Shown one piece after another: positions 12,801 through 24,208 of a stretch of 57,746 bases of DNA. The notes under the pieces were generated by a model. That model did not search any database, was not told the origin of the DNA, and saw only the letters and a program-made list of their open reading frames with translations. The DNA comes from Cruorifilaria tuberocauda (lineage: Eukaryota > Nematoda > Chromadorea > Rhabditida > Onchocercidae): contig JABVXU010000355.1 of the NCBI GenBank assembly GCA_013365365.1, positions 1 through 57,746 of the forward strand, written 5' to 3'. The position numbers were made by a program, and so were the translations under genes. The stretch's first letter is position 1. Every line of letters starts with the position of its first letter.

Positions 12801-15800
12801 GATATATTGTGAGATGATACAGCTACACATATAAATACACACACACACACACACACACAGACACAAATGTATACAACCATTACTAGCAATGAAAATGACA
12901 TACAGTTTTATGTTAATTTGGTTTGATATAAAAACCGAAATAGAACAGAAATGAAAATGACGAAATTACTTCCGAAATGAAAATAATGGTAATTGCAAAT
13001 ACAATTGAAGAGTAAGTGTAAACAAAGTTGAAAATGACATTTTTCTAAATAGTACAAACAAATTAATCATTGATCAGAAAAAATCGATAGAGTATCATTG
13101 GAAAAGTATAAATAATTTATGATGACAAATAAAAAAAAACTGCCACTGCAAAAAAAAAAAAAAAAAGAATCCTATTTGCAATATAAATAATTATTTATAT
13201 TTGGCTTTAGCTAATTCGAGGAAAAAGATCAATAGCTTAGGAATAAATCAATAAAAGTGATCCAAGTAGCATTTCTTCACATAGAGTGGATGAATGTAAA
13301 TGAAATGACATCTCACATATAACAGTAATTCATTTCCAATCAATCTTTAATTTAAACTGTAACACTTGGAAGATAGGATGATATGATATATTACCTTACT
13401 CTCTCTCTCTCTCCCTCTCTCTCCACATGTCACATTTGATTGTAGTCGATTTATTCTACTCCTACCATTGTGGTTAACTGATTAGCTGGCTGGTATGCAA
13501 ATCTCAAAAGAAGCTGTCATCTAACATTTTCTTCTCCTAAACTCTCAATGCTAAGAGGAAAAGTAAAAAAAAAATAAAAGATTTTAATGCTATAATATTA
13601 TTGATTTTAGCTCAATTAAATGAATCATTTTAATAATAAGAGATAAAAAGAAAAAAATCATATCCTCTTTTTTTTTAAATAAAACGATAACTGGAAGAAA
13701 TTAACAGTTACTGAATATAATTCTAGGTTTTATAGCGCTTGGCTAAAGGAAATACTAAGTTATCATATCAAGAGAGAGTGAACTTCAAGAGTCAAGCCAA
13801 CTTGCGGGGTCAAGAGTCATTTAATACTTAATTTAAGAATTTTATGACAATTTTTTGTTTGCTAAAATAATTATAAATTTCTGTTGTTTTAATATTTCAA
13901 AGAAATGAAATTATATCGCAAATAGGATAAAGAAATATGTCATTATCCTTCAATTCAATCAATATGTCTTTATTTCAATGGCAATAAATCATATCATAAC
14001 TGGTTATATCTAAAGATGGACATTTTTAGAAATAAATGCTTTACATAATTAAAGAGAAAGAGAGAGAGAGAGAGATTAAATTAAACCTTCCTATCACAAC
14101 TTTAAAATGTTCCCTTTCATTCCATATGTTTGTCAATAAAATAAGCTAACCACTTACTAATCAACTAACTAGGAAAATAAGATTGAATGATTAACTACCA
14201 CTTAACTGAACTTATCTCCTCCATATTAGTCTAATTATTTATGCAAAACTAAGCATCATTCAATTGTTGTACTAAATAAATAAATTCAACAAATACAAAT
14301 TTCAAAATCACATTAAATAAGCAGAATTCAATATTAAAAGAAAATGTATATACCATAATTCTATTACTTAATTTATCGATACGTATCATTTAATGAAATT
14401 TTCAAACAATTAAAATTAAAAATTGAAAATGAAATAAGAAGTAATGAAGGTGAAAGTGAAATGATATTGAATATATTTTAATAAAAAAACAAATTGCACT
14501 GATTGAACTTTCCATTCATTCACTCATTCATTCATTCATTCTTCATTCATTCATTCATATTTCATTCATTGATTCATACATACATTGATTCATTCATTCA
14601 TTCATTCAATCGTTCATACAGTCATTCATTCATTCGTTTATTCATTGACATTTATCTATTCACGTCGCATTTTCAACACACGCAAACGCGTCAGTCACGT
14701 CATTTCATCAGTTACAGAATAAGAAAGAAAGAATTGGAAGAAAAGAAATTGGAATAAAATTTAGTGAAAGTCATTAGAGCTACTGCTTCTTCTCTTTCAC
14801 CATCACTATTTAGAGTCAAATGTAGACAGAGATCGATCTACAAAACACATACGTATCAATGAAACTCTCTTCTCGTACTCGAGACACAACTGCGCTTCCT
14901 TCAATCGACCACTTATCGATGTATTTGGAACTAGAAGAGCTGCAAACTCTTTTAGATGTAAAGGCATTTTGCGCATTGAATATTTGAAAGAGTTATTCTT
15001 TCCCCCTCTTTTCATTCTCTCTCTCTCTCTCTCTTTCCCTCTCTTTGTTTCTTTCTTTCTCTCTTTATTCATTTCCTGTTTAGTTAATATATTTCAATTA
15101 CTATTATTATTATTATTATTATGTTGAATAACAATAACAACAATAAATCCTAAAAACACTTATTCCTTTTTACCTCAATTATTACCGTATCTTTTAAAAC
15201 TAATCTTAATTCCTATAATCATAATAAACATTTTTATTATAAACATATTCTGAAAAATTATTCTAGAAATTTGAGCAGATTACACAAAATTTATCATCGA
15301 AATATCTTCCAATTAAGCAAGAATTTAAAATCAATCTTATATCTAAAATAACAGTTTATTTCCTATTAAAATATAAATAACAGCCGTTATTTTTGCTAAC
15401 TCTTTGCTTCTAAAATACTACAGAGGAAATTAAAATGGAACAAGCATTTAATAGAATATGCATCGAATATTTCCATACGAAATAAATTACATAATAAATC
15501 ATAAAAATGAAGATCATTAGTAAAAATCCTAAAAAATATACTAAGATATAATTTTTGTAAAATAATATTGAAGTAACAATACCTGAAGATCTAGAAAATT
15601 TTCAATTCAAAGAACTAGAGAGAATTGTACCAATTCCATAGAGTCATTTTAATAAATTTGAAGAAATTTATCTGTCTACAAACATTCATCAAATTGTGCA
15701 TTTTCACTATTTTTCGTTTAATGATTTCAAGTCCTAAAAGAATTTATCCTCTTTCTTAAAATAACAATTGGTAGGTATTATTTGAGCAACAAAAACATGC

Positions 15801-16038
15801 CATTACCAAACTTTCCCTTATGAATTGAATTGAATTCATCCATACCTGTCTTTTGATACACATGTAATCTTCCTTGAAAGAAAATTTTCACCATCAAATA
15901 AGAAATAATTTCATCGAACATCAAATATTTTCATATTTGAAATTAAAATTACTTACAAAATGCTTGAGGTTTCAATTCGACCACTGTATGATATTTTGTT
16001 TGCATATTTTGGTATTTCATTAAATTATTATTAGCCAT
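3882..16038 (-). CDS. frl-1: FMNL/FRL-type formin (actin nucleator), multi-exon
   Basis: This is a formin-like protein of about 1,100 residues, estimated from roughly 23 exons. Formins nucleate and elongate unbranched actin; FMNLs act downstream of Rho-family GTPases at the cell cortex. Domain order: a GTPase-binding/FH3 region starts in exons 11866-11659 and 11321-11240 (LPPDKMRIL...KKWELVCDQ) and continues through 10103-9854 (CLRAIMN), 9310-9230 ([20 protein letters not shown]) and 8850-8680 ([11 protein letters not shown]). A coiled coil follows (8020-7750), then proline-rich FH1 with runs of 6-8 Pro (7610-7321). FH2 begins with [12 protein letters not shown] (7105-7010) and carries [20 protein letters not shown] (5645-5490). 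A DAD-like acidic/basic tail (4407-4193) precedes the stop at 3882-3884. The NW..LKPNQ start of FH2 and the GBD sequence point to FMNL rather than Diaphanous or DAAM. The proposed start is Met at 16038 in exon 16038-15957, whose one-base overhang joins exon 11866 in frame. An alternative first exon is listed separately. Confidence 0.9.
12837..12859. repeat. (AC)n microsatellite in formin first intron
   Basis: About 11 AC units, uninterrupted. Confidence 0.95.
13397..13424. repeat. (CT)n microsatellite in formin first intron
   Basis: A CT run with two CC interruptions. Similar GA/CT tracts occur at 14052-14076, 15000-15066, 18539-18566, 19767-19790, 21415-21436 and 55757-55798. Confidence 0.95.
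13461..13503. promoter_or_regulatory. Candidate intronic element with RUNX-like and POU octamer-like sites
   Basis: Within the 4-kb formin intron, a less AT-rich stretch holds TGTGGTTA (13469-13476), the classic RUNX core, and ATGCAAAT (13495-13502), the exact POU octamer, about 20 bp apart. Motif matches alone are weak evidence; no conservation data are available here. Confidence 0.25.
14512..14647. repeat. (ATTC)n microsatellite
   Basis: About 30 imperfect ATTC/ATTG units. The apparent plus-strand open frame across it (14503-14757, rich in Phe, Ile, His and Ser) is an artefact of the repeat. Confidence 0.95.
14853..14976 (-). CDS. frl-1: Candidate alternative first coding exon of the formin
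   Basis: A minus-strand exon starts at ATG 14976 ([11 protein letters not shown]...) and ends ...KRVSLI plus one C before GTATGTG, a consensus donor. Its length, 124 nt, leaves a one-base overhang, exactly what the formin exon at 11866 needs (C+CA = Pro). A second Met three residues in has a better context (AAAATG). A long GA/CT tract lies just upstream at 15000-15066, as in many nematode core promoters. Composition is less AT-rich than the surrounding intron. It would give a formin isoform with a different N-terminus from the 16038 start. This rests on phase and splice signals only; the protein segment has no known homologue that I recognise. Confidence 0.4.
15000..15121. repeat. CT-rich tract followed by (ATT)n
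   Basis: A pyrimidine-rich tract with (CT)n at 15015-15064, then about 7 ATT units at 15102-15121. On the minus strand it is a GA tract immediately upstream of the candidate alternative formin exon. Confidence 0.9.
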
Positions 16039-17487
16039 TGTCGATTGTTTCCTCCATATGAATAGAACTAGATAATAAATTTGACGTCAATAATTTTTTG
16101 CTAATAGCAATCCTGTAAAAGATTGGATAATTATTAAAAATTACAAAAAATTACGGATATTATACAAACATCGTTTACAATATTATACAAATATCATTGT
16201 TACAAAAGTTTTTTGAAAATAAAATTAAAAAAAAAAGGTTAACATGGGAAGTACTATCAATAATAAATCAATTTGTAACGTACATTTAACCATTCTTTAT
16301 ATTTACTAACGATTAGTAAGTATAAAGAATGATAATAATTGAAATGATAATTAGATACTTTATGATACAATTGAATAAATAACAAAGAACTTTCAACAGA
16401 ATAATATTTGCAACAAGTTTTTACTTGTTGATAGCAAGTTTTCCGAATGAAAATAAACAAATAAATTAATTAAAGTGACATTAAGGGCTAACTAAATTTC
16501 ATCCTGCAAATCGCAATTTCTCGTCCTCCCTTTCTCTCTCTCTCCTTTTCTCAATCTTTCCCTCATTTTCAGCTTAAAAAAAAAATAAACAAACAGGATT
16601 AATTTTCTAAAAATTCTGTCTCGAAAATTTGATGAAAAAATTTTGAATTTGAAATAATAAATCAATATCATGTTAATAAAGTAACTTAACAAAGTGACAT
16701 TTATAGAGAATAGATCATAGGTTAATGCATACTTATCAACCGTTATAGATTAAATTTATACATACCATACTATTTAATACTTTTTAAATTCATATTCCTA
16801 CCATAAATGAGTAAAGTAATTCATCAATATCTAGTGATAAATTATCTTTTAGTTATCACTAAGATTATATAATTTTTTTTTCACCTCTTCTAATTATTAA
16901 TAAATTGAAATGATTTCAATGATATACGTGAGAATAGATAAAATTGAAATAAAAATTAAATATGAAAATGAATTGGCAAAAGATAAGAATAACGGAAATA
17001 CATCATATCAATTTCGACACAATTTCACTTGCAATAATTTAAACGAATAAAAATAGTATTGAGAAAATGAGATCGTATTATTATCATTTTGTACCACAAC
17101 CAATCGATTAATCAATTATTTGACCTTATCGGGAAAAAAAAAAGTTATTTCGAAAAGGGTGAAAGGAATGAAAAGAATATTTGATAAAAATGTTTCGTAA
17201 TGTTAATGTGAAAATTGAAAAATGTTAAATGATGAAAGAAAGAAAGGAAAAAGAAAAACGAATAAATTACCTTAATTGAAATTTCAGGTCAACTCGCTAT
17301 TTCAATTTGAATAGTAATGAAATATTCCATGCAATCGTAATAGTTGAACATTATTCGTACACTATAAACAAATGACATAGTGATGATAGTTATGAAATTG
17401 ATGACGAATGTTGTAAATAAGATAGATGATGATCATGTAATAATTTCTCATCAACTATTTTCATGTGCAAACTACAACTACAATTAA

Positions 17488-18018
17488 TAATATGGAATTT
17501 TCATTCACGTACGTATACACGTATGTGCACGCTAAGAAGATTGTTCACTTTGATCATGATAGAATATAAATTGATATGCAAGTCTACAGTCACATAAAAT
17601 ATATACGTAAAAATGTGTATCGGTTAGTCATATCTCAGACGTAGAAATGAATATTTTAACGATCACGTATACACGTACACGCGCGCACGAACAAACCTAT
17701 ATCATAAAATTATATCTTTTTACGTCTAATAAGCGGAAATGTATGAATGCTAAAATGCTCAAAATTTCATTTACGTACGTATACACGTAAAATATATACG
17801 TAAAAATGTGTATCGGTTACTCATGTCTCAGACGTAGAAATGAATATTTTAACGATCACGTATACACGTACACGCGCGCACGAACAAATATATATCATAA
17901 AATTATATCTTTTTACGTCTAATAAGCGGAAATGTATGAATGCTAAAGTGCTCAAAATTTCATTTACGTACGTATAAACGTGTACACGCTAAGAAGATTG
18001 TTCACTTTAATCATGAAT
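17488..18018. repeat. 193-bp tandem repeat, CpG/ACGT-rich
   Basis: Copy 1 is about 17596-17788 and copy 2 begins at 17789, almost identical over the whole 193-bp period. Flanking partial copies at 17502-17562 and 17962-18018 share acgtacgtata, acgctaagaagattg and ttcactt, so the array is two full units plus broken ends. Each unit is rich in ACGT palindromes and has a cacgcgcgcac block, unlike the surrounding AT-rich DNA. Confidence 0.85.
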
Positions 18019-19642
18019 CAGAATACGTAATTAATAAATTATTTCTTGCGAAATAGTATCAGATTTCTCCTTATTTAGAACCAGTATAATAACGTCAGTT
18101 AATGTAATATAAATTAAATTACGTGAAATAAGTTAGTCATGCGAATTGAAACTTCACATGCATGATCGATCCATTGTACTTTTATAGAGAATCTAGGTAG
18201 TCCTTATCAGTTTTCTATCAAAATGAGAGAATAATTCAGGTGATTCAATTAAGCAGAGCTCTACCTGGATCGCATTAGTTATGATCATCTATCTGTACAA
18301 CTCTTTATCAGTTCAAATCACAAATTCTACTTTTTAAACTAGTCTCTCCTACTTCCCTTCTTACTTATCCATTGCTGTTTATGAGTAAATAAGAAACTTT
18401 TTAAAGGTTGCTGCTAGAAGTGAGGAAGTATTCTCTAGGGTAAATTAATTCTACCATTATCACTAACTGATAGTAGTGGCATTTTTTATGGAACACAAAT
18501 CAACAATGAAATTGAAATGAATATAATTCGATAGGACAGAGAGAGGGAGAGAGAGAAAGGGAGAGCATAAATGTCAATATATCAACTTCACTCATCTATA
18601 ATCGCATCGTATCACATTCGAAATGAAACAAATGTGATCGTCTAATTAGAAATTAATTACAGGTGTGAAATTTAAAAAAAAAATCACATTTGAAATATAA
18701 AAATTGAGTGAAAAATAATGCTATAATTTGAATTTGAAATGATTAAAAGAAATTTCGTTTTTAGCCGCTATCTTTTATTATTATTAAATTTCAAATTAAA
18801 GCTCAAATTTTTATTATTAAATTTCAAATTAAAATCTAATTCAAATTTTAGATATAATAAAAAAATAAAAATTTTACTTTCTATGAATAAAGGCATAACA
18901 AAATTCGTATGAAATTTGAGTGACGAAACATTGAGAAATGTAATTGGATGAATAAAAATTAATGTAAAAAATAAGAAATTATTATCAATAAAAATAAAAT
19001 AATTATCAAAATATAATTAATCAAGTGATTATCAAAATACAACTAATTAAATAATTATCATAATTTATTTAATCAAATAATTATCAAAATTTATTTATGA
19101 AATTTAGTTATGAAATTTTGATTAAAGAAAATAAGAAAAATGTTTCTTTTTAAGCTGGAATCTATCTCTAGCATAAATGCTTATTTTTTTAGATAATTCA
19201 TTTTTTTTAAAGCAACAAATTCACAAAACTTACAAGTAATATTTAGTCATTTAAATATTCCAAGTACACGTTTGATATAAGTGAAGATTAAGTTAAACTC
19301 TACTTGAATCATTTACATCTCACGTAAATCACATTTTTCTAAATTTTTTAAATTTCATTTTCTATAATGCAATTTTTTTTTTAAATTAACAATGATGATT
19401 AAATTACAGCGAAAGATTTCGACACAATCAAATATTTTAATTATCATACAATTGGAAATTTATCAAGCTTATCATGACTTGTCAAGTTTTTTTTCTAGCC
19501 ATTTTAAAATTCAAATTTAAATAAGCTCTAATAAATAAAATTTTATTCGATAGAAACTTAAATAATGAATAGAAATTGTTTTAGTATATATGACATATAA
19601 ATATATAAAAAGTATAAAATATAAAAAGATATAAAAGGTCTG

Positions 19643-19737
19643 TTTATCAGTTGCGGGAATGGCAACTGCCGGAATGGTAATCGATAGCTGCATTGGATGA
19701 GGTCAAATAACTTGACCTTCTGCCAATATGGTCATGC
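19643..19737. promoter_or_regulatory. Candidate cis-regulatory module, site-dense and less AT-rich
   Basis: About 95 bp stand out from AT-rich surroundings. In order they hold TTTATCAGT (reverse ACTGATAAA, a GATA-factor site); an exact inverted pair CAGTTGC/GCAACTG (19648-19654 and 19662-19668); two GGAATG TEAD-type cores (19656-19661 and 19671-19676) 15 bp apart; ATCGAT; a nuclear-receptor half-site palindrome AGGTCA-7-TGACCT (19700-19705, 19713-19718); then TGGTCA and ATGCAAA. No open frame or RNA family is evident. It lies about 3.6 kb upstream of the formin start and 2.1 kb left of the tRNA. The regulatory role is inferred from motif density alone. Confidence 0.35.
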
Positions 19738-21023
19738 AAAGAATAGACTCATATTATTCCCTCTTCGTCTCTCTCTCTCTCTCCCTCTCCCATACTCTTC
19801 ATGCTATTTTACAACATATACATTAATGATTTTTTGTATTTAACAAATGTTATAATTTTAATAAATAGATTTAAATTTAATTGATTAATTTTAAAATTTG
19901 AAATAACTTATATTACTGAATCTTTTAAGTTAAGCTAACAATAATAAGCGAAATTGTCGTCATCATCGTTTCGATATTTATCTTACATTTGCTAAATTAT
20001 TGAATTTTGCTGCTAGCTTAAGTTAGTTTTATCGTTGGTCAGTGGTCATCAAGATAATTTAACAAATAATTTTCATTGCTGTCACATTCATAACATCATT
20101 TGCTACTTCCATTTTAAATTTAGACTTCATTTTTAACAAAACTTACTGCTACTACTTCATTTTACAATTTATGCGTCATTATCGTTAAATGATTGGTTAG
20201 TTAAAGTGAAATATTTCACGTAAATTACATTTCCGTTTTAAGTAATCCTAAATTATTCACTTATTCATTCATTTCATATTTCAAATCTTTCTTCTTTAAA
20301 CTTAAAGAATTAAAAATTTCATCAAATCAAATATTTGTTCCGTTTTTTTTTCTTTCTTTACGGATTATATACGGAAAATATTAGTATTCTTCATTTTGCT
20401 TTTTTATTTGAAAATCTTTTTCAGATAATTTAATTTGCTATTATCATATTGGTAATTTTTTGAAATTTAAAAATATCACAGCTCAGAATGAAAAGTTATC
20501 AAACGAACAGATATAAAAATGATGAAAATTAGGAATTGCAGGAATAAATTTCGAATTGAGCTAAAATTCAGTAAATATACTTACTTATACGATTATTATT
20601 AAATGTAAACGAGTAACTAATAAATTGATAGTAAGATTGCTTGGAAATCACTGAAACTGAATGAATGAAGTAGAGTAAAAAATATAATAATAAATAGTAA
20701 AATATAATAATAAATGGTTAATATATATTGCTCAAAGTTTTATTTTAGTCTTTGCTTTGATTGCTTTGATTGTTTATCGATCGACTGATTGATTGACTGA
20801 TTGAATTAATTTATTATTTATTGTGCCGCAATACATGATAGAATTGATCCGGTATTTATTTCCTCATCCTGATATTTTTTGTTGAAATCTTGAAATTTCA
20901 TCTGCAAAACAGTAAGTTCCATGAATTAATTAATTCATACAATTGAAGGAATAACTATTCATTTGAAGTGATAAGCAAATCATAATTTGAAATATACAGG
21001 TAAATTTTAAAAGGTAGGAAGAG

Positions 21024-21134
21024 ATATACGATAAAAAAATATACGATAATATACGATAAAAATACGATCAAATATACGAATATACGAGAAGGAGATATAC
21101 GGTAAGCATACGATAAAAGGGAGAAGTATACGAT
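21024..21134. repeat. ATACGA-rich irregular array
   Basis: About nine copies of (T)ATACG(A) occur in 111 bp with spacers of 5-20 bp, several inside aatatacgat(a). Spacing is not constant, so it is not a simple satellite. Confidence 0.7.
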
Positions 21135-21413
21135 ATATCGAATTGTATTTTAAATTAATTCTGCAAAAATTCAATTTTTAAATATTTCCATATTAGCTAC
21201 TTTTTAAACAATTTTTACAATATGGGGAAAAAAAATCAATGATCGAAATTTACCATCTACCTTTTAAAATTTACCTGTAAGTATTTATAATTAATCTACT
21301 CATTTGTCTATACTGTACTTTATTATAAAAGTATAAAAAAAATTTTTTTTTTACTCAAATTTAGAAAATGCAAAATATATCAATCAATAATGATGATATG
21401 TAGTGAAGAGAAA

Positions 21414-21414
<1 letters not shown>

Positions 21415-21445
<31 letters not shown>

Positions 21446-21446
21446 A
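21415..21446. repeat. (GA)n tract followed by a G run
   Basis: About 10 GA units run straight into a run of about 10 G. Such G runs are rare in this AT-rich window. Confidence 0.9.
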
Positions 21447-21842
21447 ATTAGATAAAGAGAAATCATCGATTAGTTGTAACAATTCTGAGTATTCCCGAAA
21501 ATTTTCTCTCTCTTACTTTCGTAGTTCCTCTCTTCTTCATCCATCCCTTGAGATTAATTTTTTCCTCCTTTCAACATAAACATAAACAATAATAGAAAGG
21601 ATGGAAGATATTTGATTTTCTTTTGACCGGAAACTTTAATTTTCGATTTGGAAACCCAATAATTCATTATTATCATTCATATTCTATCGATTGACTTTTT
21701 TATTTTATTTAATTTTTTTGAGAAATTTTCAAGGGTTAAAAGGTTATAAGGTTAAAAGGTTGAAATTATTACTAGGAATTAATTATTAGCTTTCCATTCT
21801 CCTTTTCATTCTTCAAGCAGAAGTTTTCAGTCGGACATAGTC

Positions 21843-21914
21843 GGTCTCGTGGTGTAGCGGTTATCACATCTGTCTAACACACAGAAGGTCGGCGGTTCGA
21901 TTCCGCCCGAGATC
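21843..21914 (+). tRNA. tRNA-Val-AAC: tRNA-Val(AAC)
   Basis: A 72-nt cloverleaf. The acceptor stem ggtctcg pairs with cgagatc (one G-U). The anticodon stem tctgt/acaga closes the loop ctAACac, with the anticodon at 21876-21878. The T arm ggcgg-ttcgatt-ccgcc contains the B-box, and tggtgtagcggtta forms the D arm/A-box region. There is no intron and CCA is not encoded, as expected in eukaryotes. A T-run (21960-21963) about 45 bp downstream can end Pol III transcription; a nearer TTTT is absent. Valine identity follows from the AAC anticodon reading GUU. Confidence 0.95.
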
Positions 21915-21939
21915 AGACGCCGTTTATAATGGAATGGCA

Positions 21940-22067
21940 TTCACGGAAATCTCCGATCCTTTTGCTTTTACCGATTTATTATTACTGGATTTATTACCAA
22001 CTGTTCACGGAAATCTCCCATCCTTTTGCTTTTACCGATTTATTATTACTGGATTTATTACCAACTG
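21940..22067. repeat. 64-bp tandem duplication directly 3' of the tRNA
   Basis: 21940-22003 and 22004-22067 are identical except for one G/C difference. Each copy has ccttttgctttt, so each carries a potential Pol III terminator. The single mismatch suggests a recent duplication. Confidence 0.95.
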
Positions 22068-22789
22068 TAAGTTGCTAAATCATTCGTAGTTTCAGCCTGA
22101 TATCAATGCTTTTTAAGCAACTTCCCCAATCATAGACCTAAGTCATAATTACTTCCAAACGATTAACAAAGGCAATTATTTTGCAACAAGGCTTTAGTTG
22201 AATTTTCTAATTAAAATAATATATATGTTGAAAGAAAGAAAAATCAACGAAGAACTAAAACCATTCAGTTACTGTTTCTAAGATTTACAAAAATATATAT
22301 TACACATTGTTATTAATTAATCATTCAATTCAATTTATCTCCAAATCAACTATTTGATGGTGTAAAAACAACAAGACGGAGAACATTTAACAACTTCAAC
22401 CGAACAATCATAAATATCAGTTATTCCAATATAAGATCAACAAAATGACAAAATGATAAAATGGTAACGTTCTTTCTAATATTACTCGCCATCATTTTAA
22501 ATCAATTAAAATTATTAAACCTACTTCCAGAATAAAATAATCCAACAATCATCAAAATAATCCAACGATTCCTTCTTTTGGTCTTTAATATCTTTAATAC
22601 ATTATCCATTTTATTGTATAGTAGAAGTTATTATGAAATATCGACAATTTGTTGAGGTTTTTTTTTGAAACGAAAAACTGCTTCTTGATCTTCAAAAAAG
22701 ATTCAAATTTTCATTAAATACCTTACACAATAAACCATTTGGTATGGATTTATTTAACAGCTAAAAAAATTAAACAATTTATTAATGAT
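22068..22789. other. Intergenic DNA 3' of RPA43
   Basis: AT-rich with no supported gene. On the minus strand a canonical AATAAA lies a few bases beyond the RPA43 stop (within about 22775-22782) and could serve as its polyadenylation signal. Confidence 0.5.
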
Positions 22790-24208
22790 TTATACAATCA
22801 CTCCCTTTAGTTGACACAATGAACCTTTGATTTCGATGTGAGAAAATTTAATCAGCACTTCGTTGCCAATCTCTGGTGTCTCTTTTGTATTTTTTATATG
22901 CGCAAAAAAAGTTATCGTATTATGCAGCTTGGCAGTTACGAATTTCTATAAAAAGCAAAATAAAAAATTGAAAAAATAATTTGTATGAAAAGTCATTGAT
23001 CATTAAATGCTGTTAAATGATGCTTCCTTTTTCTTTATTACGGCGTACAATGAAGGGAAAATTTGCAACCGTAATATAATACCCAAAAGTGTAGTAGATA
23101 AAAATAGAGAAATAAAAATTCAAGGAAATAAGTTTATTAAGATTGAAGATCTCTTTAAATTTCAGCTATTAGTGAGTTAAAAAAAATTTAATACTTTTAA
23201 GTACAAAACAAAATACCTTATCAATAGCTGTCACCATGCAACTATAAGTATTGTCTAGTTTCGGACGAAATACAATACAGTTCACATCTAGATCAATATG
23301 CATGCATGGCTGGTCAGCGATACAAAACGGCTTATCAATAATATCTACTTTACCGACAGCTAGCAAGATCCCATTTAACCTAAAATGTAATATTGTACAT
23401 AGATCTTAATATAAGGTAATGCCTCAGTGAAGCGTAGTTTGATTGGAATTCAAGCATAATAAATATAAAACAAACTTGAACAAAAATGTAGCTAACTGTC
23501 ATATTTTAAAATAATCCAATTATACAAACTAAATGCAGTTAATTTAAAGTTAAAAAAAATCATAACCGCTGTCAGTTCCCCGCTGATGAACGAAGATTAC
23601 GGAACTTACGATTTCCTGTATTGACCAAGCGACGAGTTTAAAATATATCTGATAGCATCAAACGCTTTTCCTAACTGATGCCATCCAATAGTTATATGGC
23701 GCTTTTCTACTGCTATAAACAAATCGCAATTTGGATCTGCAGTCATAATTCTGTAATTTTAACAAAATTAACAAATAAAAATATAAAATGAAGAAAAAAT
23801 AATAAATGCCTTTTTAAACAGATTTTGTCCAGATCAACTCTTTTGCACAGAAATAGTTCCGAAATAACAGATATTTAGCAAATCTTAATTTCGGATATTA
23901 TCGAAATATATGGATAAATTCTTATTAAACAGAAATTATCCGGCATGGATACTTGAAGTTGAGAATAAAAAATACAGAAAAATTTACCGTTTTAACCTTT
24001 GATAACTCATCCCTACATATCGATTCATTCCCATCTTCAATTTATCATTATGATACTTCACTGTCTCGTCTTTGCTCATCCCAATAAAACTTTGCGACAC
24101 TTCACTCGAATCCATTTTCAATGCATTATCATCGTTTTCCAGTTTTATCCTTTTTGTGCTGTTTTCGATGCTAACTTCTGCGTTCTCCGATTTCTTTCGC
24201 TTACCCAT
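22790..24208 (-). CDS. POLR1F: DNA-directed RNA polymerase I subunit RPA43
   Basis: RPA43 forms the stalk of RNA polymerase I with RPA14 and contacts the initiation factor Rrn3/TIF-IA in the nucleolus. Four exons: 24208-23988, 23750-23610, 23379-23217 and 22945-22790. All borders are GT/AG, phases agree, and the total is 681 nt, giving 226 residues and a stop. After a basic, low-complexity start (MGKRKKSENAEVS) come LFIAVEKRHITIGWHQLG, LNGILLAVGKVDII, then MHIDLDVNCIVFRPK. These are the RPA43/RPB7 N-terminal RNP-like fold and the turn into the OB domain. The OB part ends soon after EVLIKFSHIEIKG, so the long charged tail of vertebrate RPA43 (338 residues in human) is missing. A TTTTTAG acceptor lies about 32 nt upstream of the ATG (24241-24242). 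It would suit cis- or SL trans-splicing, fitting a downstream operon position behind Gemin8. Other RPB7-like subunits (RPC25, RPB7) are less likely given the VEKRHI...LNGILLA pattern. Confidence 0.8.

Larger units (their letters stand above)
16039..21842. other. Large intergenic/upstream region of the formin
   Basis: This is AT-rich sequence with no exon I can support. It holds the tandem repeats at 17488-18018 and 21024-21134, degenerate AT repeats at 18780-18850 and 18990-19090, GA/CT tracts, and a site-dense block at 19643-19737. Enhancers or further 5' exons of the formin would be expected here. Confidence 0.6.

Noticed and set aside
14503..14757. Plus-strand open frame with [12 protein letters not shown] repeats
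   Set aside because: It is the translation of an ATTC microsatellite.
14858..14989. Plus-strand 43-residue frame [13 protein letters not shown]...
   Set aside because: It is antisense to the candidate formin first exon, which has splice-phase support; the plus frame has none.
3882..16038. Formin as Diaphanous or DAAM type
   Set aside because: The FH2 start ([12 protein letters not shown]) and GBD ([18 protein letters not shown]) are FMNL-specific.
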